From Methylomicrobium sp. wino1 (GTDB lineage Bacteria; Pseudomonadota; Gammaproteobacteria; Methylococcales; Methylomonadaceae), in NCBI RefSeq assembly GCF_003932755.1, contig NZ_CP024202.1:1860001-1924000 (forward strand): a stretch of 64,000 nucleotides of DNA, in the 5' to 3' direction. This document shows positions 36,962-45,363 of this stretch, in pieces (the first letter of the stretch is position 1; each line of letters starts with the position of its first letter). The translations under genes and the position numbers were made by a program. The notes below the pieces were generated by a model. It was given only the letters and a program-made list of their open reading frames with translations. It ran no database searches and had not been told where the DNA came from.

Positions 36962-37480
36962 ATGCGTATTTACCCTTTCGCCCTTGCTTTTATGATGTAC
37001 ATGACTACGGCTGTTGCCGAACAAAAAGCATCGGTCTTAGCCGCAAATATGAACAACTACACCGTTTACGGACATGTTGAAGAAGTGGCGTTGATACCGG
37101 GCGACATTGAAATCGAAGCGCGTCTCGATACTGGTGCGTCGAGAAGCTCGTTGAACGCTCAAGAGATCGAGTTGATTGAATCGGACGAGCAACCGATGGT
37201 GAGTTTTATCTTTGATGATCGTAACGGTAATCAATATCCGATGACGCTGCCTTTGGTCGAAACAATCGGGATCAAACAGGCTAACGGCAGACAAGAGCGC
37301 TATGTCGTCGAAATCGGCTTGTGCGTCGGTGAACATTATGAAAAAAATCTATTTACGCTGGCCGACCGCAGCAGAATGACTTATCCCGTATTGGTAGGAC
37401 GGAATTTTCTAAAAAATTCCGTATTGGTTAGCTCGAAACATAAAATGACCGCGAAGCCGATTTGCGAAATTGACGCTTAA
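36962..37480 (+). CDS. Retropepsin-like aspartic peptidase (RimB/PF05618 family), exported
   Basis: 172 residues with a signal peptide (MRIYPFALAFMMYMTTAVA, cleavage near AVA). The core EARLDTGASRSSLNA (about 56-70) is the single aspartic-protease motif D-T-G-A-S of the family often annotated as ATP-dependent zinc protease. A second conserved part is YPVLVGRNFLKNSVLV (about 141-156). The protein would work in the periplasm as a dimer. Its TAA stop lies within the terminal repeat of the downstream non-coding element. Confidence 0.87.
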   Translation: MRIYPFALAFMMYMTTAVAEQKASVLAANMNNYTVYGHVEEVALIPGDIEIEARLDTGASRSSLNAQEIELIESDEQPMVSFIFDDRNGNQYPMTLPLVETIGIKQANGRQERYVVEIGLCVGEHYEKNLFTLADRSRMTYPVLVGRNFLKNSVLVSSKHKMTAKPICEIDA

Positions 37481-37735
37481 GATTTCAGGATAAATAATTT
37501 CCTGGAGTTATGAGTTTTGTCGTGCAACCGAACGAGTACTCAGTCAATCTTGTCTTGACGGGTAAAAGTAAATCCGTTCGTTCCGAGCCCCTTCGGCTAC
37601 GCTCAGGAGAGCCCTGTCGAAGGATGAGCGGGTTTATGCTGAGCTAAACGATTTTTCACGATATTGTAAAAATGACTGAGCACTAGCTTACCCTAAATTT
37701 AAAATAGGGAAGTTATTTATGATCAATCCTAGACT
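37478..37735. repeat. Outer MITE-like element, copy with GCCTGTCGAA-type module inside
   Basis: Ends TTAAGATTTCAGGATAAATA and, inverted, TTATTTATGATCAATCCTA match the terminal repeats of 8452-8579 and 38977-39233. The interior includes GAGCCCCTTCGGCTACGCTC and CCCTGTCGAAGGATGAGCGG (about 37587-37632), a member of another repeat family. Non-coding. Confidence 0.75.
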
Positions 37736-37803
37736 AAGGAACAGGGCCGGCAGTCGAGAGCAAGTCAATGTTGCGGGTCGAAGTTTATAATGAGGCGTCG
37801 TCT

Positions 37804-38964
37804 ATGAAATGCTGGATAATCGCATTAGGTATTTTACTGGCATCCTGTAAACCGCTCTCGGATACCATTGCCAAGGAACCTTATTTATTTCAGTCCGATG
37901 ATGTCGAATTGGAGGCCGTTGCGATATATCAAGGCAAGGATTCCATCTGGAGCTTCGATTTTTTGCCTGACGGTAAAATCATCTTTACCGAAAGAGAAGG
38001 ACGGTTAAGGCTTCTTGATCCCAAAACATTGAATGCCGTTGAAGTGAGCGGGGTGCCTAATGTTGCCGCGCGCAACCAAGGCGGTTTGCTGGACGTCTAT
38101 TTGCATCCCCGGTTTTCCGAGAACCGGATTGTTTATTTGACTTATTCGGCCGATGTCGGCGAGGGTATGACCACTCGACTGGCCCGCGCGGAACTCGATG
38201 CCGATACCTTGGTGAATCTGACCGTTCTGTTTAGCGCGGAGCCTCCGAACAATAACGATCATCACTTCGGCTCCCGTGTCGTGATGAGTCGAGCCGGCAA
38301 TTTATACTTGAGTGTTGGCGATCGCGGCGAAAGGGATCAAGCCCAAAACCTGGGCTCTCATTACGGAAAAATATTACGTCTGAAACAGGACGGTAGCGTT
38401 CCGGACGACAATCCCTTTCTAACAGAGCCGGGCGCCAAACCTGAAATCTGGAGTTATGGGCATCGTAATGTCCAAGGTTTGACGATACATCCACGGACCG
38501 GGGAAATATGGTCGCAAGAGCATGGACCTCGCGGCGGCGATGAAATCAATCTTATCAAAAAGGGCCGGAATTACGGTTGGCCGGTCGTAACCCATGGGCG
38601 TGAATATTGGGGGCCTACAATCGGCGAGGGTGTTGAAAAAAAAGGCATGAAATCGCCGATTCATTATTGGGTGCCATCGATCGCACCGAGCGGGCTTACC
38701 TTTTATGACGGTAAAAAAATTCCACATTGGCAAGGAAGCTTGTTTTCCGGGTCGTTGGTGCTGACTCATCTAAATCGGCTGGTTGTCGACAACCATGCCG
38801 TAATCAAGGAAGAACGTTTATTAAGCGCCTTAAATAAACGAGTCCGCGCTGTTAGGCAAGGTCCTGATGAGTTGTTGTATTTTTCAACCGATGATGGTTC
38901 ATTAGTTCAAATTCGTCCGGTCGAGCCGGAATCGGATTTGCCCAATGACCAAGCCGATAGTTAA
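37804..38964 (+). CDS. PQQ-dependent sugar (aldose) dehydrogenase-like lipoprotein
   Basis: 386 residues from ATG 37804. The N-terminus MKCWIIALGILLASC is a lipoprotein signal (lipobox LASC), preferred over a start 12 codons upstream that lacks it. Six-bladed propeller of the GSDH/Asd family: SFDFLPDGKIIFTEREGRLR (about 46-65), YLTYSADVGEGMTTRLARAE (about 112-131), HHFGSRVVM with the catalytic His (about 150), SYGHRNVQGL (about 216-225), EHGPRGGDEINL (about 237-248), and YGWPVVTHGREYWG (about 254-267). Oxidises aldoses or other alcohols in the periplasm with PQQ; the physiological substrate is unknown. Confidence 0.9.
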   Translation: MKCWIIALGILLASCKPLSDTIAKEPYLFQSDDVELEAVAIYQGKDSIWSFDFLPDGKIIFTEREGRLRLLDPKTLNAVEVSGVPNVAARNQGGLLDVYLHPRFSENRIVYLTYSADVGEGMTTRLARAELDADTLVNLTVLFSAEPPNNNDHHFGSRVVMSRAGNLYLSVGDRGERDQAQNLGSHYGKILRLKQDGSVPDDNPFLTEPGAKPEIWSYGHRNVQGLTIHPRTGEIWSQEHGPRGGDEINLIKKGRNYGWPVVTHGREYWGPTIGEGVEKKGMKSPIHYWVPSIAPSGLTFYDGKKIPHWQGSLFSGSLVLTHLNRLVVDNHAVIKEERLLSALNKRVRAVRQGPDELLYFSTDDGSLVQIRPVEPESDLPNDQADS

Positions 38965-39015
38965 CTCAGTTTTTGTTAAGGATTGGGCCGTAAATAACTT
39001 CCCTATTTTATGGAG

Positions 39016-39184
39016 GGTTCGGTAACTCGATTGGCAGGTGTCGGCGGCAGGGGAAGCCGCCGTCAAGCCTACAAGGACGTATTCACCCAGCACCTAAATT
39101 CCATAATCCATTGGCTATGGTTAGTTCTCTTGGATTAATTTAGGTGCTGGGTTCACGGCGTCCTGCCAAGCGAGTTACCGAACC
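39016..39184. repeat. MITE-like element with GGTTCGGTAACTCG ends (filled-site copy)
   Basis: Terminal inverted repeats GGTTCGGTAACTCGATTGGC and, inverted, GGTTCGGTAACTCGCTTGGC differ at one position. Related to 33344-33442 and 15649-15787, but interrupted by the hairpin at 39086-39151. Confidence 0.88.
39086..39151. repeat. 66-bp hairpin element with TTCA target duplication
   Basis: Arms CCCAGCACCTAAATT and AATTTAGGTGCTGGG around a partly paired core; flanked on both sides by TTCA (39082-39085, 39152-39155). Other copies: 51718-51782 (same TTCA flanks) and 9733-9797 (inverted, TGAA on one side only). Confidence 0.9.
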
Positions 39185-39305
39185 CTTAACAAAGCGCATA
39201 GCGCCAAGACGTTATTTATCACGAAATCCTAAGGTTAATTTGGGTTTGCCAATTATCTAATAAATCCACTAATCTAGGTAGACCGCCACCGACGACGAGG
39301 TTGTC

Positions 39306-40523
39306 ATGCCTGGATTGTCTAATCCTTTTGCCAATTGGAAAAGCTGGATCGAACAAATCTTCGATCCGCAAATTCCCGATGCCTTACTGCAAGAAAAGCT
39401 TCAAGAGATTCGGCAGCGTTTGCCGCCGCCGGTGATTTGGTTGCTCGGCAAAACGCAAAGCGGCAAAAGCTCGATAATTCGAGTGCTGACCGGCTCGACT
39501 TCTGCCGAAATCGGTAACGGCTTTCGGCCTTGTACGCGCACGGCCATGCTTTATGATTTTCCCGATCCGGAAACCGCGTTTGTTCGATTTCTCGACACGC
39601 GCGGCTTGTCGGAGGTCGGTTACGATCCTACCGAGGATATGCATTGGAGCGCAAGTCAGGCTCATTTACTGATCGTCGTGGTAAAGGCAATGGATCACCA
39701 ACAGCAAAGCGTTGTCAGCGCGGTCAAACAAATTCATCAGGCGCATCCTCGCTGGCCTATCATTGTGGCACAAACTTCGCTTCATGAAGGTTATCCGAAT
39801 CCCGCGATGCCGCATATTCACCCTTACCCGTTTAGCGACGGCAAAATTGCCGGTTCGATACCGCCCGATTTGCGCACTTCGTTACTGAAACAACGCGACA
39901 CGTTTGCCGGTATCGATGCCGTGTTCGTTCCGATCGATTTCACCTTACCGGAAGACGGTTTCGAGCCTATTGATTACGGTGCCGAGGCTTTATGGCTGGC
40001 TTTAGAAGAAGCCTTGCCGCTCGGTTTGCGCGACATGCTCGAGCAGCATCAAGAAATCGGCATGATCAGCGATGTATACCGGCACGCGGCGCATCCGCAT
40101 ATCGTCAGTTATTCGCTGTCGGCCGGTATCGCCGCCGCCATTCCGGTGCCGGCCGCGAGTATTGCGACCGTGATCGCGATTCAGGCGAAATTGTTTCATA
40201 GTATCGCCAATGTTTATGGGCTGGAGTTGAGTAAACAAAGTCTCAGCGAAATCGGAAGTGCGATCGGCATTGGCGTCATGGCCGGCATGGGCGGACGCGA
40301 GCTTTTGAAATTGATTCCCGTTTATGGGCAAACCGTCGCGCTAGGCGTTTCGGGTCTTTATACCGCGGCGGTGACCTATGCTCTCGGTCAGACGTTGTGT
40401 TTTTATTTCGCGCAAACCAAACGGGGCAAAGCGCTGACTCCGGAATCCTTACGCGAAGTATTCAAGACCGAATTCGCGCGCGGCCGTGAAATGTTGCGCG
40501 AAACAATGAAACGGGAAGGTTGA
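39306..40523 (+). CDS. GTPase with C-terminal DUF697-like hydrophobic domain
   Basis: 405 residues. The N-terminal G domain has P-loop GKTQSGKS (about 48-55), switch region CTRTAMLY (about 76-83), G3 FLDTRGLSE (about 95-103) and, at the G4 place, VAQTSLHEGY instead of NKxD. The C-terminal half has two or three hydrophobic segments (about 262-290, 310-330, 335-365), as in DUF697 proteins associated with YcjX/HSR1-like GTPases. Its stop overlaps the Shine-Dalgarno/start zone of the next gene (3-bp gap), so both are made together. Function unknown; membrane-remodelling or cell-envelope role is conceivable but only inferred. Confidence 0.82.
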   Translation: MPGLSNPFANWKSWIEQIFDPQIPDALLQEKLQEIRQRLPPPVIWLLGKTQSGKSSIIRVLTGSTSAEIGNGFRPCTRTAMLYDFPDPETAFVRFLDTRGLSEVGYDPTEDMHWSASQAHLLIVVVKAMDHQQQSVVSAVKQIHQAHPRWPIIVAQTSLHEGYPNPAMPHIHPYPFSDGKIAGSIPPDLRTSLLKQRDTFAGIDAVFVPIDFTLPEDGFEPIDYGAEALWLALEEALPLGLRDMLEQHQEIGMISDVYRHAAHPHIVSYSLSAGIAAAIPVPAASIATVIAIQAKLFHSIANVYGLELSKQSLSEIGSAIGIGVMAGMGGRELLKLIPVYGQTVALGVSGLYTAAVTYALGQTLCFYFAQTKRGKALTPESLREVFKTEFARGREMLRETMKREG

Positions 40524-40525
40524 TT

Positions 40526-42034
40526 ATGCGTAAAGCGTTGCTGTCAATATCGGCTTTTCTGCTGGTTCTGCCATGGTTGGCGCTCGTTGCCGCGGGTATT
40601 TATGGGCTTTGGCAAAGCGCTTATTTGACTGAAGCGGTTGCCGGGCTTTGTGTTGTGTATGCGTTGGCGTGGTTGATGATTCGAGGTTTGCGCAAACGTC
40701 AGGGGCTGTTGGCATTGCCGGTCGTAAAACCCGATGATGCTTGGCCGCCGGCCGCGACCGAGATTTGGGCCAAGCTCGATAAAATGGCCGAACAAATCGA
40801 CCCGAAGGAATATCCGTTGACCGACAGTTTGCGCATACTGGAACTGGCCAAACGCGTCACGGTCGAGGTGGCGCGTCATTATTCGCCGAAACACGAGCGG
40901 GCCGAACTCGATGTGCCATTGCGAAACATTCTCTACATTGCCGAGCAGGTGTGCCGGGACATGCGGCAAATGCTCGACGAAAAAGTACCGTTCAGTCATT
41001 TATTGACGGTCGGTAACGGTCTGGAACTTTGGCGCTGGAAGGATCGTTTGGCAAGCGGGCACATAGCCTATCGCGTCGGTAAATTGTTATTGAGTCCGAT
41101 TGCTTCAATTCCGCGCGAATTGGGTCAATTTTTTGCCGGTAAGGCTTCGGCATACCCGAAAGGCATGATCGAGCGCTGGTTGCTGCAAACATTGATTAAA
41201 AAAATCGGTTATTACGCGATCGCGATGTATAGCGGGCAAGCGATTCCGCCGCAGATAGATTTTGCCGAATCGGAACCCACGCTTGAGTCGATGGAAATGA
41301 CGAAACGGCCGCTAAGAATTTTGGTTGCCGGCCAGCTCAAAACCGGTAAATCGAGTCTGGTCAATGCCTTATTCGGCGAATTAAGGGCACCGACCGATGT
41401 TTTGCCGTTGACTGGCGCGTTGACCGTTTACCGTTTGCAGCATGAAGGTACCGGCGATGTCGTTATCGTCGACAGCCCGGGCTATGGGGATCAAGAGCGC
41501 TGGTTCGAGGAAAATCCCGAGCAGGCTTTTGGCGAATTCGATTTAATTGTATTGGTATGTTCGGCAACCCAGGCGGGGCACGAAGCCGATGCCGAGTTCC
41601 TAAGTGCGATGCGAACTTGGTTCGACGAACGCCTAGAACGAAGGCAGCCGCCGATATTGTTGATCGTTTCGCACATCGATCAGTTGCGTCCGTTACTCGA
41701 ATGGCAACCGCCTTATGACGTAAGTCATCCGCAAAATGCCAAGGAGCAATCGATTCGCCAGGCGCTGGCATATATTAGCGAGACATTAATGATTCCACTC
41801 GAAGATTGTCTTCCGGTTTGTTTAAAGGAGCGTTCCGTTTACAACGTCGAAGCGGTTTGGACGGGCATTGCCGATAAGTTGCCGGAAAGTCTTCGGGCAC
41901 AGTATTTACGATGCCTGGTAGCAGCCAAGGATAAGGAGAAATGGGTTATGCTGCGCAAGCAATTGGCTAATGCGGGGCGGATTGCTGTTGATCGCGTTAA
42001 AAAGATTAAGAAAGGTGATAAAGGTGAAAGGTGA
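40526..42034 (+). CDS. Membrane-anchored GTPase (HSR1/Era-like G domain at C-terminus)
   Basis: 502 residues from ATG 40526, with GGGAAGG seven bases upstream (a TTG at 40520 is less likely). Two membrane spans at the N-terminus (about 5-28 and 33-55), an alpha-helical middle (60-255), then a G domain: P-loop GQLKTGKSSLVN (about 270-281), G3 DSPGYGD (about 316-322), G4 VSHIDQLRP (about 380-388, SHID in place of NKxD). The domain order is the reverse of the preceding gene, where the G domain comes first. The two look like a functional pair of dynamin-like or HSR1-like membrane GTPases; I know of no assigned function. Confidence 0.82.
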   Translation: MRKALLSISAFLLVLPWLALVAAGIYGLWQSAYLTEAVAGLCVVYALAWLMIRGLRKRQGLLALPVVKPDDAWPPAATEIWAKLDKMAEQIDPKEYPLTDSLRILELAKRVTVEVARHYSPKHERAELDVPLRNILYIAEQVCRDMRQMLDEKVPFSHLLTVGNGLELWRWKDRLASGHIAYRVGKLLLSPIASIPRELGQFFAGKASAYPKGMIERWLLQTLIKKIGYYAIAMYSGQAIPPQIDFAESEPTLESMEMTKRPLRILVAGQLKTGKSSLVNALFGELRAPTDVLPLTGALTVYRLQHEGTGDVVIVDSPGYGDQERWFEENPEQAFGEFDLIVLVCSATQAGHEADAEFLSAMRTWFDERLERRQPPILLIVSHIDQLRPLLEWQPPYDVSHPQNAKEQSIRQALAYISETLMIPLEDCLPVCLKERSVYNVEAVWTGIADKLPESLRAQYLRCLVAAKDKEKWVMLRKQLANAGRIAVDRVKKIKKGDKGER

Positions 42035-42212
42035 AAGAGGACAGAGGAAAGAGGAAAGGTGGCCTTTGTGGGAGCGATCCCCAGATCGTCCCTCACCTAA
42101 CGCTAGGTGAGGGAGAGTCGGTAAGCTTGAGTGACAATAAACGGAATCGAAGTCACATGGGGCAAGATTCCTCGTTCCCACCGCTCCAGCGTGGGAATGC
42201 ATACTTAAGCGG
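42022..42212. repeat. Composite ~190-bp intergenic repeat, copy 2
   Basis: Direct-orientation relative of 3481-3672 with the same modules: GGTGAAA/GAGGAAA tract, CTCACCTAACGCTAGGTGAG, GGTAAGCTTGAGTGACAATA, and the GCTCCAGCGTGGGAATGCAT hairpin. The tract starts inside the 3' end of the GTPase gene, so the repeat contributes its last codons. A second tract of GATGAAA units follows at 42218-42246. Confidence 0.88.
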
Positions 42213-42275
42213 AAAGATGAAAGATGAAAGATGAAAGATGAAAGACAGGAGTGAATGGGAGCGGTTTCGTTTGGG

Positions 42276-44723
42276 TTATTCGTTGTCCGGATAACGGTTG
42301 ATATCGGTTTCTTGTAGGCGTTGGTTAAGTTCCGGCAGGGCTTTGGATAAGGTCTTGATGTCTTGGGTCGTGAGCCGGAGCAGCGTGACGTATGTCTTGG
42401 CTCTGACCGTCGCGGTTCTAACGGCGCTTTCGAACAAGGCGTGCCGGCCGATGAAACTGCCTTTACGCAGTTCGGCGATATGGACACGCTGATCGGGGCC
42501 GGTATTTTGAAAAACGTTGACCTCTCCGTTAACCAAGATATAGACCGAATCGCCCCGATCGTTTTCATTGAAAATCGTATCGTTCGGAAGAAAACTGACG
42601 TAATGTGCGTTTTTCGCGAGTTTTTTTAGCACGTCGCGAGGCAAGCCGCTAAAAATCGGTACGCTATCCAGCCAATTGTCGCGTTTGGCAAGGCTTAATT
42701 CCGGCGCTAGGTCCGGTAATTGTTTCAAGGCTTCATCCAAACGTTTTTCAAGGCGCCGATAAATCTTTTCGGATAACTTGCCATGCTCGAAGTCTTCCGT
42801 AATCAGCTTCAACGAATAACGGAGCGCGACTTCTTGAAATAGTCGGTATTCGAATTGATAATAAAAGTCGTGGAATTGCTTGCCCAGTTTTTTGAGCCGT
42901 CCTTGCCTTCTTTCCAAACGTTGCCGATAAATTTTTCTGATGATATTGAGCTTGTCGCTATGAAAATGGGGCTCCACTTGCTTCAGCGCCAACAACGCTT
43001 CGTGAGCCATCAAAACGCCGGCCAGATCGTGGCGTATTAAGTTGGAAAAACGGATTTTTTGATAGCGAATTAACCAGTTGAGCGTCCATTCGTATTCGCT
43101 TAAAAATTTGATTATCGACATTTCAAAACGCAAGAACGGATTCACGCTATCCTGGTTTATATTGAAACGAATCATCTCGTCAATGCTTTTGGCTTTGTCT
43201 TTGCGGAGAATGTCCTTGAAATTCAAATAAGTATAATAATTGACCAAGCCGATCTCATGGAGTCGTTGCAACTCCCTTTCTTCGACATTGAGTGCATGTA
43301 GATGGATTTGTCTGAGTTGCTGCGCTTCCGTCAGCGTCGCATGCATCGGTGCGATTTTTCTGTTCAGCGATTGCAACACCGAATCTTGCATATCGCTCTC
43401 GAGCAAATGCAGTCTCGAAAACGAGTGCAGGCAGTCGTTGACCGATGTGGTTATTTGCTCCATGCCTTCTTGTAATTCGAGCCATTCGTCATCGTTCAAG
43501 CGATCGATTTTGAGTGCGCGCATCAATGGCTTGAGTGTCGGACCGCTCATTACCAGGCTGATCAATACCATGCCTAGCGTCAGTTCCAAAAGCAGGCCTC
43601 TATCGACGACAGTATCGGGGATCGCAAGCGCCATCGCGATCGCAATGGTTCCCTTTGAACAACCCCACCACATCATATGGCGGCTATTCAGGTTGATTGC
43701 CGGTAAGCTGAATAGGCTCGTAGTCATTGGGATCAAGCCATAGACGCTGATCATGCGCGCCGCGAATATCGCCAGGAGTACCCAGATCAATTGTTGCCAA
43801 TGTATCGCGAATGCTAGGATATCGACGGTCAAGCCGATCAATAAAAATAATAACGAATTCAAAACCAGCGCGATGATATCCCAACCGGCTTCGATATGGT
43901 GGGTCGATTCTCCGGAGAGCCGAGGCATCGCCACGCCTTTGATGCAAAGTGCGGTAGCCAGCACCGACATGATGCCCGAGGCATGGAAGTTATGTTCCGC
44001 GACGATGAAACTCAAGTAGGCCGCGATGATCGATGCGACTACGACGAAACTCTGTTGACCATGATACATCCTGACCATCATTTCGCTGATGACCAAGCCG
44101 ATCAAAGTGCCTATCAGCGCGCCGAGCAGGAAGTGTTCAGTGAAATAATAAATCATCGTTGGCGCGTCCATCAGCGCCGATTCCCCGTGAATCACGGCGC
44201 CAAGCACAATGTTGAAAAGTACGATCGCGGTCGCGTCATTGAATAAGGATTCGCCTTCGACCAGAACAGTGAGTCGTTTCGAAACGCCCAACTCCTTGAA
44301 CAGCGCAATAACTGCAACAGGGTCGGTAGCGGAGATAATCGCGCCGAACAAGAAGGCCAATATGAAGTCGAGATAAAAGAACGTATTGAGGCCTGTCGCG
44401 ACCAACAACGCAGAGATCAGCATACCCGGTATGGCCATGACCAAAATCGGAACTAAGTCCTTGATAAGCGTGCGTGCATCCAAGCTCAGTGCGGAGAAGA
44501 AGATGAGCGCCGGATGAAAGATGAATAGAACCAGTTCGTCGCTAAGATGAAAGCCGCTTGGAATCAGCGCGAAAGGCGTGACCGTAGCCAATAAATTAAT
44601 CGATACCCCGGTTACGACCAGCATGATGGTATAAGGGAGCGGCAAATGGCGACACAAGCCGGAAAGCAGTAAGGCCAGTATCAACAGCAGCAGGATGATG
44701 AATAAGGTCTCGGAAAGCGGCAT
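42276..44723 (-). CDS. NhaP-type Na+/H+ (K+/H+) antiporter with cyclic-nucleotide-binding domain
   Basis: 815 residues. N-terminal CPA1 exchanger with about 12 membrane spans (1-400), including the core FLFGAIISATDPVAVIALFKELG (about 125-147, with TDP) and EGESLFNDATAIVLFN (about 155-170, with the ND pair). A long helical cytoplasmic region (410-680) follows, then a C-terminal cNMP-binding fold (about 683-800) with GDSVYILVNGEVNVF. The phosphate-binding cassette reads FIGRHALFESAVRTATV, with Arg where the ligand-contacting Glu of FGE is normal. Ligand binding may therefore be altered. Exports sodium or protons across the inner membrane; a halo/alkaliphilic lifestyle would fit. Monocistronic. 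Confidence 0.9.
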   Translation of the reverse strand: MPLSETLFIILLLLILALLLSGLCRHLPLPYTIMLVVTGVSINLLATVTPFALIPSGFHLSDELVLFIFHPALIFFSALSLDARTLIKDLVPILVMAIPGMLISALLVATGLNTFFYLDFILAFLFGAIISATDPVAVIALFKELGVSKRLTVLVEGESLFNDATAIVLFNIVLGAVIHGESALMDAPTMIYYFTEHFLLGALIGTLIGLVISEMMVRMYHGQQSFVVVASIIAAYLSFIVAEHNFHASGIMSVLATALCIKGVAMPRLSGESTHHIEAGWDIIALVLNSLLFLLIGLTVDILAFAIHWQQLIWVLLAIFAARMISVYGLIPMTTSLFSLPAINLNSRHMMWWGCSKGTIAIAMALAIPDTVVDRGLLLELTLGMVLISLVMSGPTLKPLMRALKIDRLNDDEWLELQEGMEQITTSVNDCLHSFSRLHLLESDMQDSVLQSLNRKIAPMHATLTEAQQLRQIHLHALNVEERELQRLHEIGLVNYYTYLNFKDILRKDKAKSIDEMIRFNINQDSVNPFLRFEMSIIKFLSEYEWTLNWLIRYQKIRFSNLIRHDLAGVLMAHEALLALKQVEPHFHSDKLNIIRKIYRQRLERRQGRLKKLGKQFHDFYYQFEYRLFQEVALRYSLKLITEDFEHGKLSEKIYRRLEKRLDEALKQLPDLAPELSLAKRDNWLDSVPIFSGLPRDVLKKLAKNAHYVSFLPNDTIFNENDRGDSVYILVNGEVNVFQNTGPDQRVHIAELRKGSFIGRHALFESAVRTATVRAKTYVTLLRLTTQDIKTLSKALPELNQRLQETDINRYPDNE

Positions 44724-45363
44724 ATCTGTCGGCGGCGGCCTTGGGCACTATAAAATAAAGATTTATTGATTTTAGCTAATTGGGGTGGATTAAAGAAGGT
44801 GAAAGATGAAAGGTGGAAGGGGGATGAGGAGAGAGGAAAGAAGGGTGTTCCTCTGTTTCCCAAGCTCAAGCTTGGGAAACCGATACGCGAAGCTCGAGCT
44901 TCGCAATGAATCTAAAAAGAGCAGTTGACACGTGTTGTAGACCGTTCGTGCTGAGCTAAGTCGAAGCATGAAGGGTCTACAACACTTTCACCGTCTTGGT
45001 GAAGCCTCAAACTACCGTTCGCCCTGAGCCCTTCGGCTGCGCTCAGGAGAGCCTCGTCGAAGGGTGAACGGTAATTTGAGGCTCTCAACTGCTCTTTTTA
45101 GGATGAAAAGCGAATGCGTATGTATTTCTATTTCTTTCCATTTTTTATATTGAACGCGGCTAGGCCAAAATGAAATGATTCTAGAAAAAGCAATGTAACC
45201 ATGAGGCACATGAATTTATTAAAGTATTTCAATAGGATATTCATATACTATGAGCGACCATTCAGGAGAGCAAAACTGTTTTGCAAAAGCATGGCAAGTA
45301 AGTGAACTAACTTTTTATCTTCATGTGTTTCATGTTGAAATGCTTTTTCTAGGATAATTCTTC
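44724..45363. other. 640-bp intergenic region with repeats
   Basis: Holds GGTGAAA/GATGAAA units (about 44798-44820) and a paired palindrome CCAAGCTCAAGCTTGG / CGAAGCTCGAGCTTCG (about 44864-44903). The large cloverleaf palindrome at 44912-45101 follows. The segment 45105-45363 shows no gene, only AT-rich sequence that may contain remnants. Confidence 0.75.
44912..45101. repeat. Cloverleaf-shaped 190-bp palindromic element
   Basis: An outer 17-bp perfect stem CTAAAAAGAGCAGTTGA (44912-44928) pairs with 45085-45101. It closes over three hairpins: GTTGTAGACC/GGTCTACAAC (44934-44943, 44974-44983), TTCACC/GGTGAA (44987-44992, 44998-45003), and GCCTCAAA…CCGTTCGCCC with its complement (45004-45023, 45062-45082). 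No coding capacity. No second copy of the outer stem was seen in the window. Confidence 0.85.

Larger units (their letters stand above)
38977..39233. repeat. Outer MITE-like element containing two nested elements
   Basis: Outer ends TTAAGGATTGGGCCGTAAAT and, inverted, TTAGGATTTCGTGATAAATA. Inside lies a 169-bp element (39016-39184), and inside that a 66-bp hairpin (39086-39151). Fills the sugar dehydrogenase-GTPase gap. Confidence 0.85.

Noticed and set aside
44912-45101. Cloverleaf palindrome as a tRNA gene
   Set aside because: Far too long (190 bp), no anticodon or T-loop consensus and no CCA-like end.
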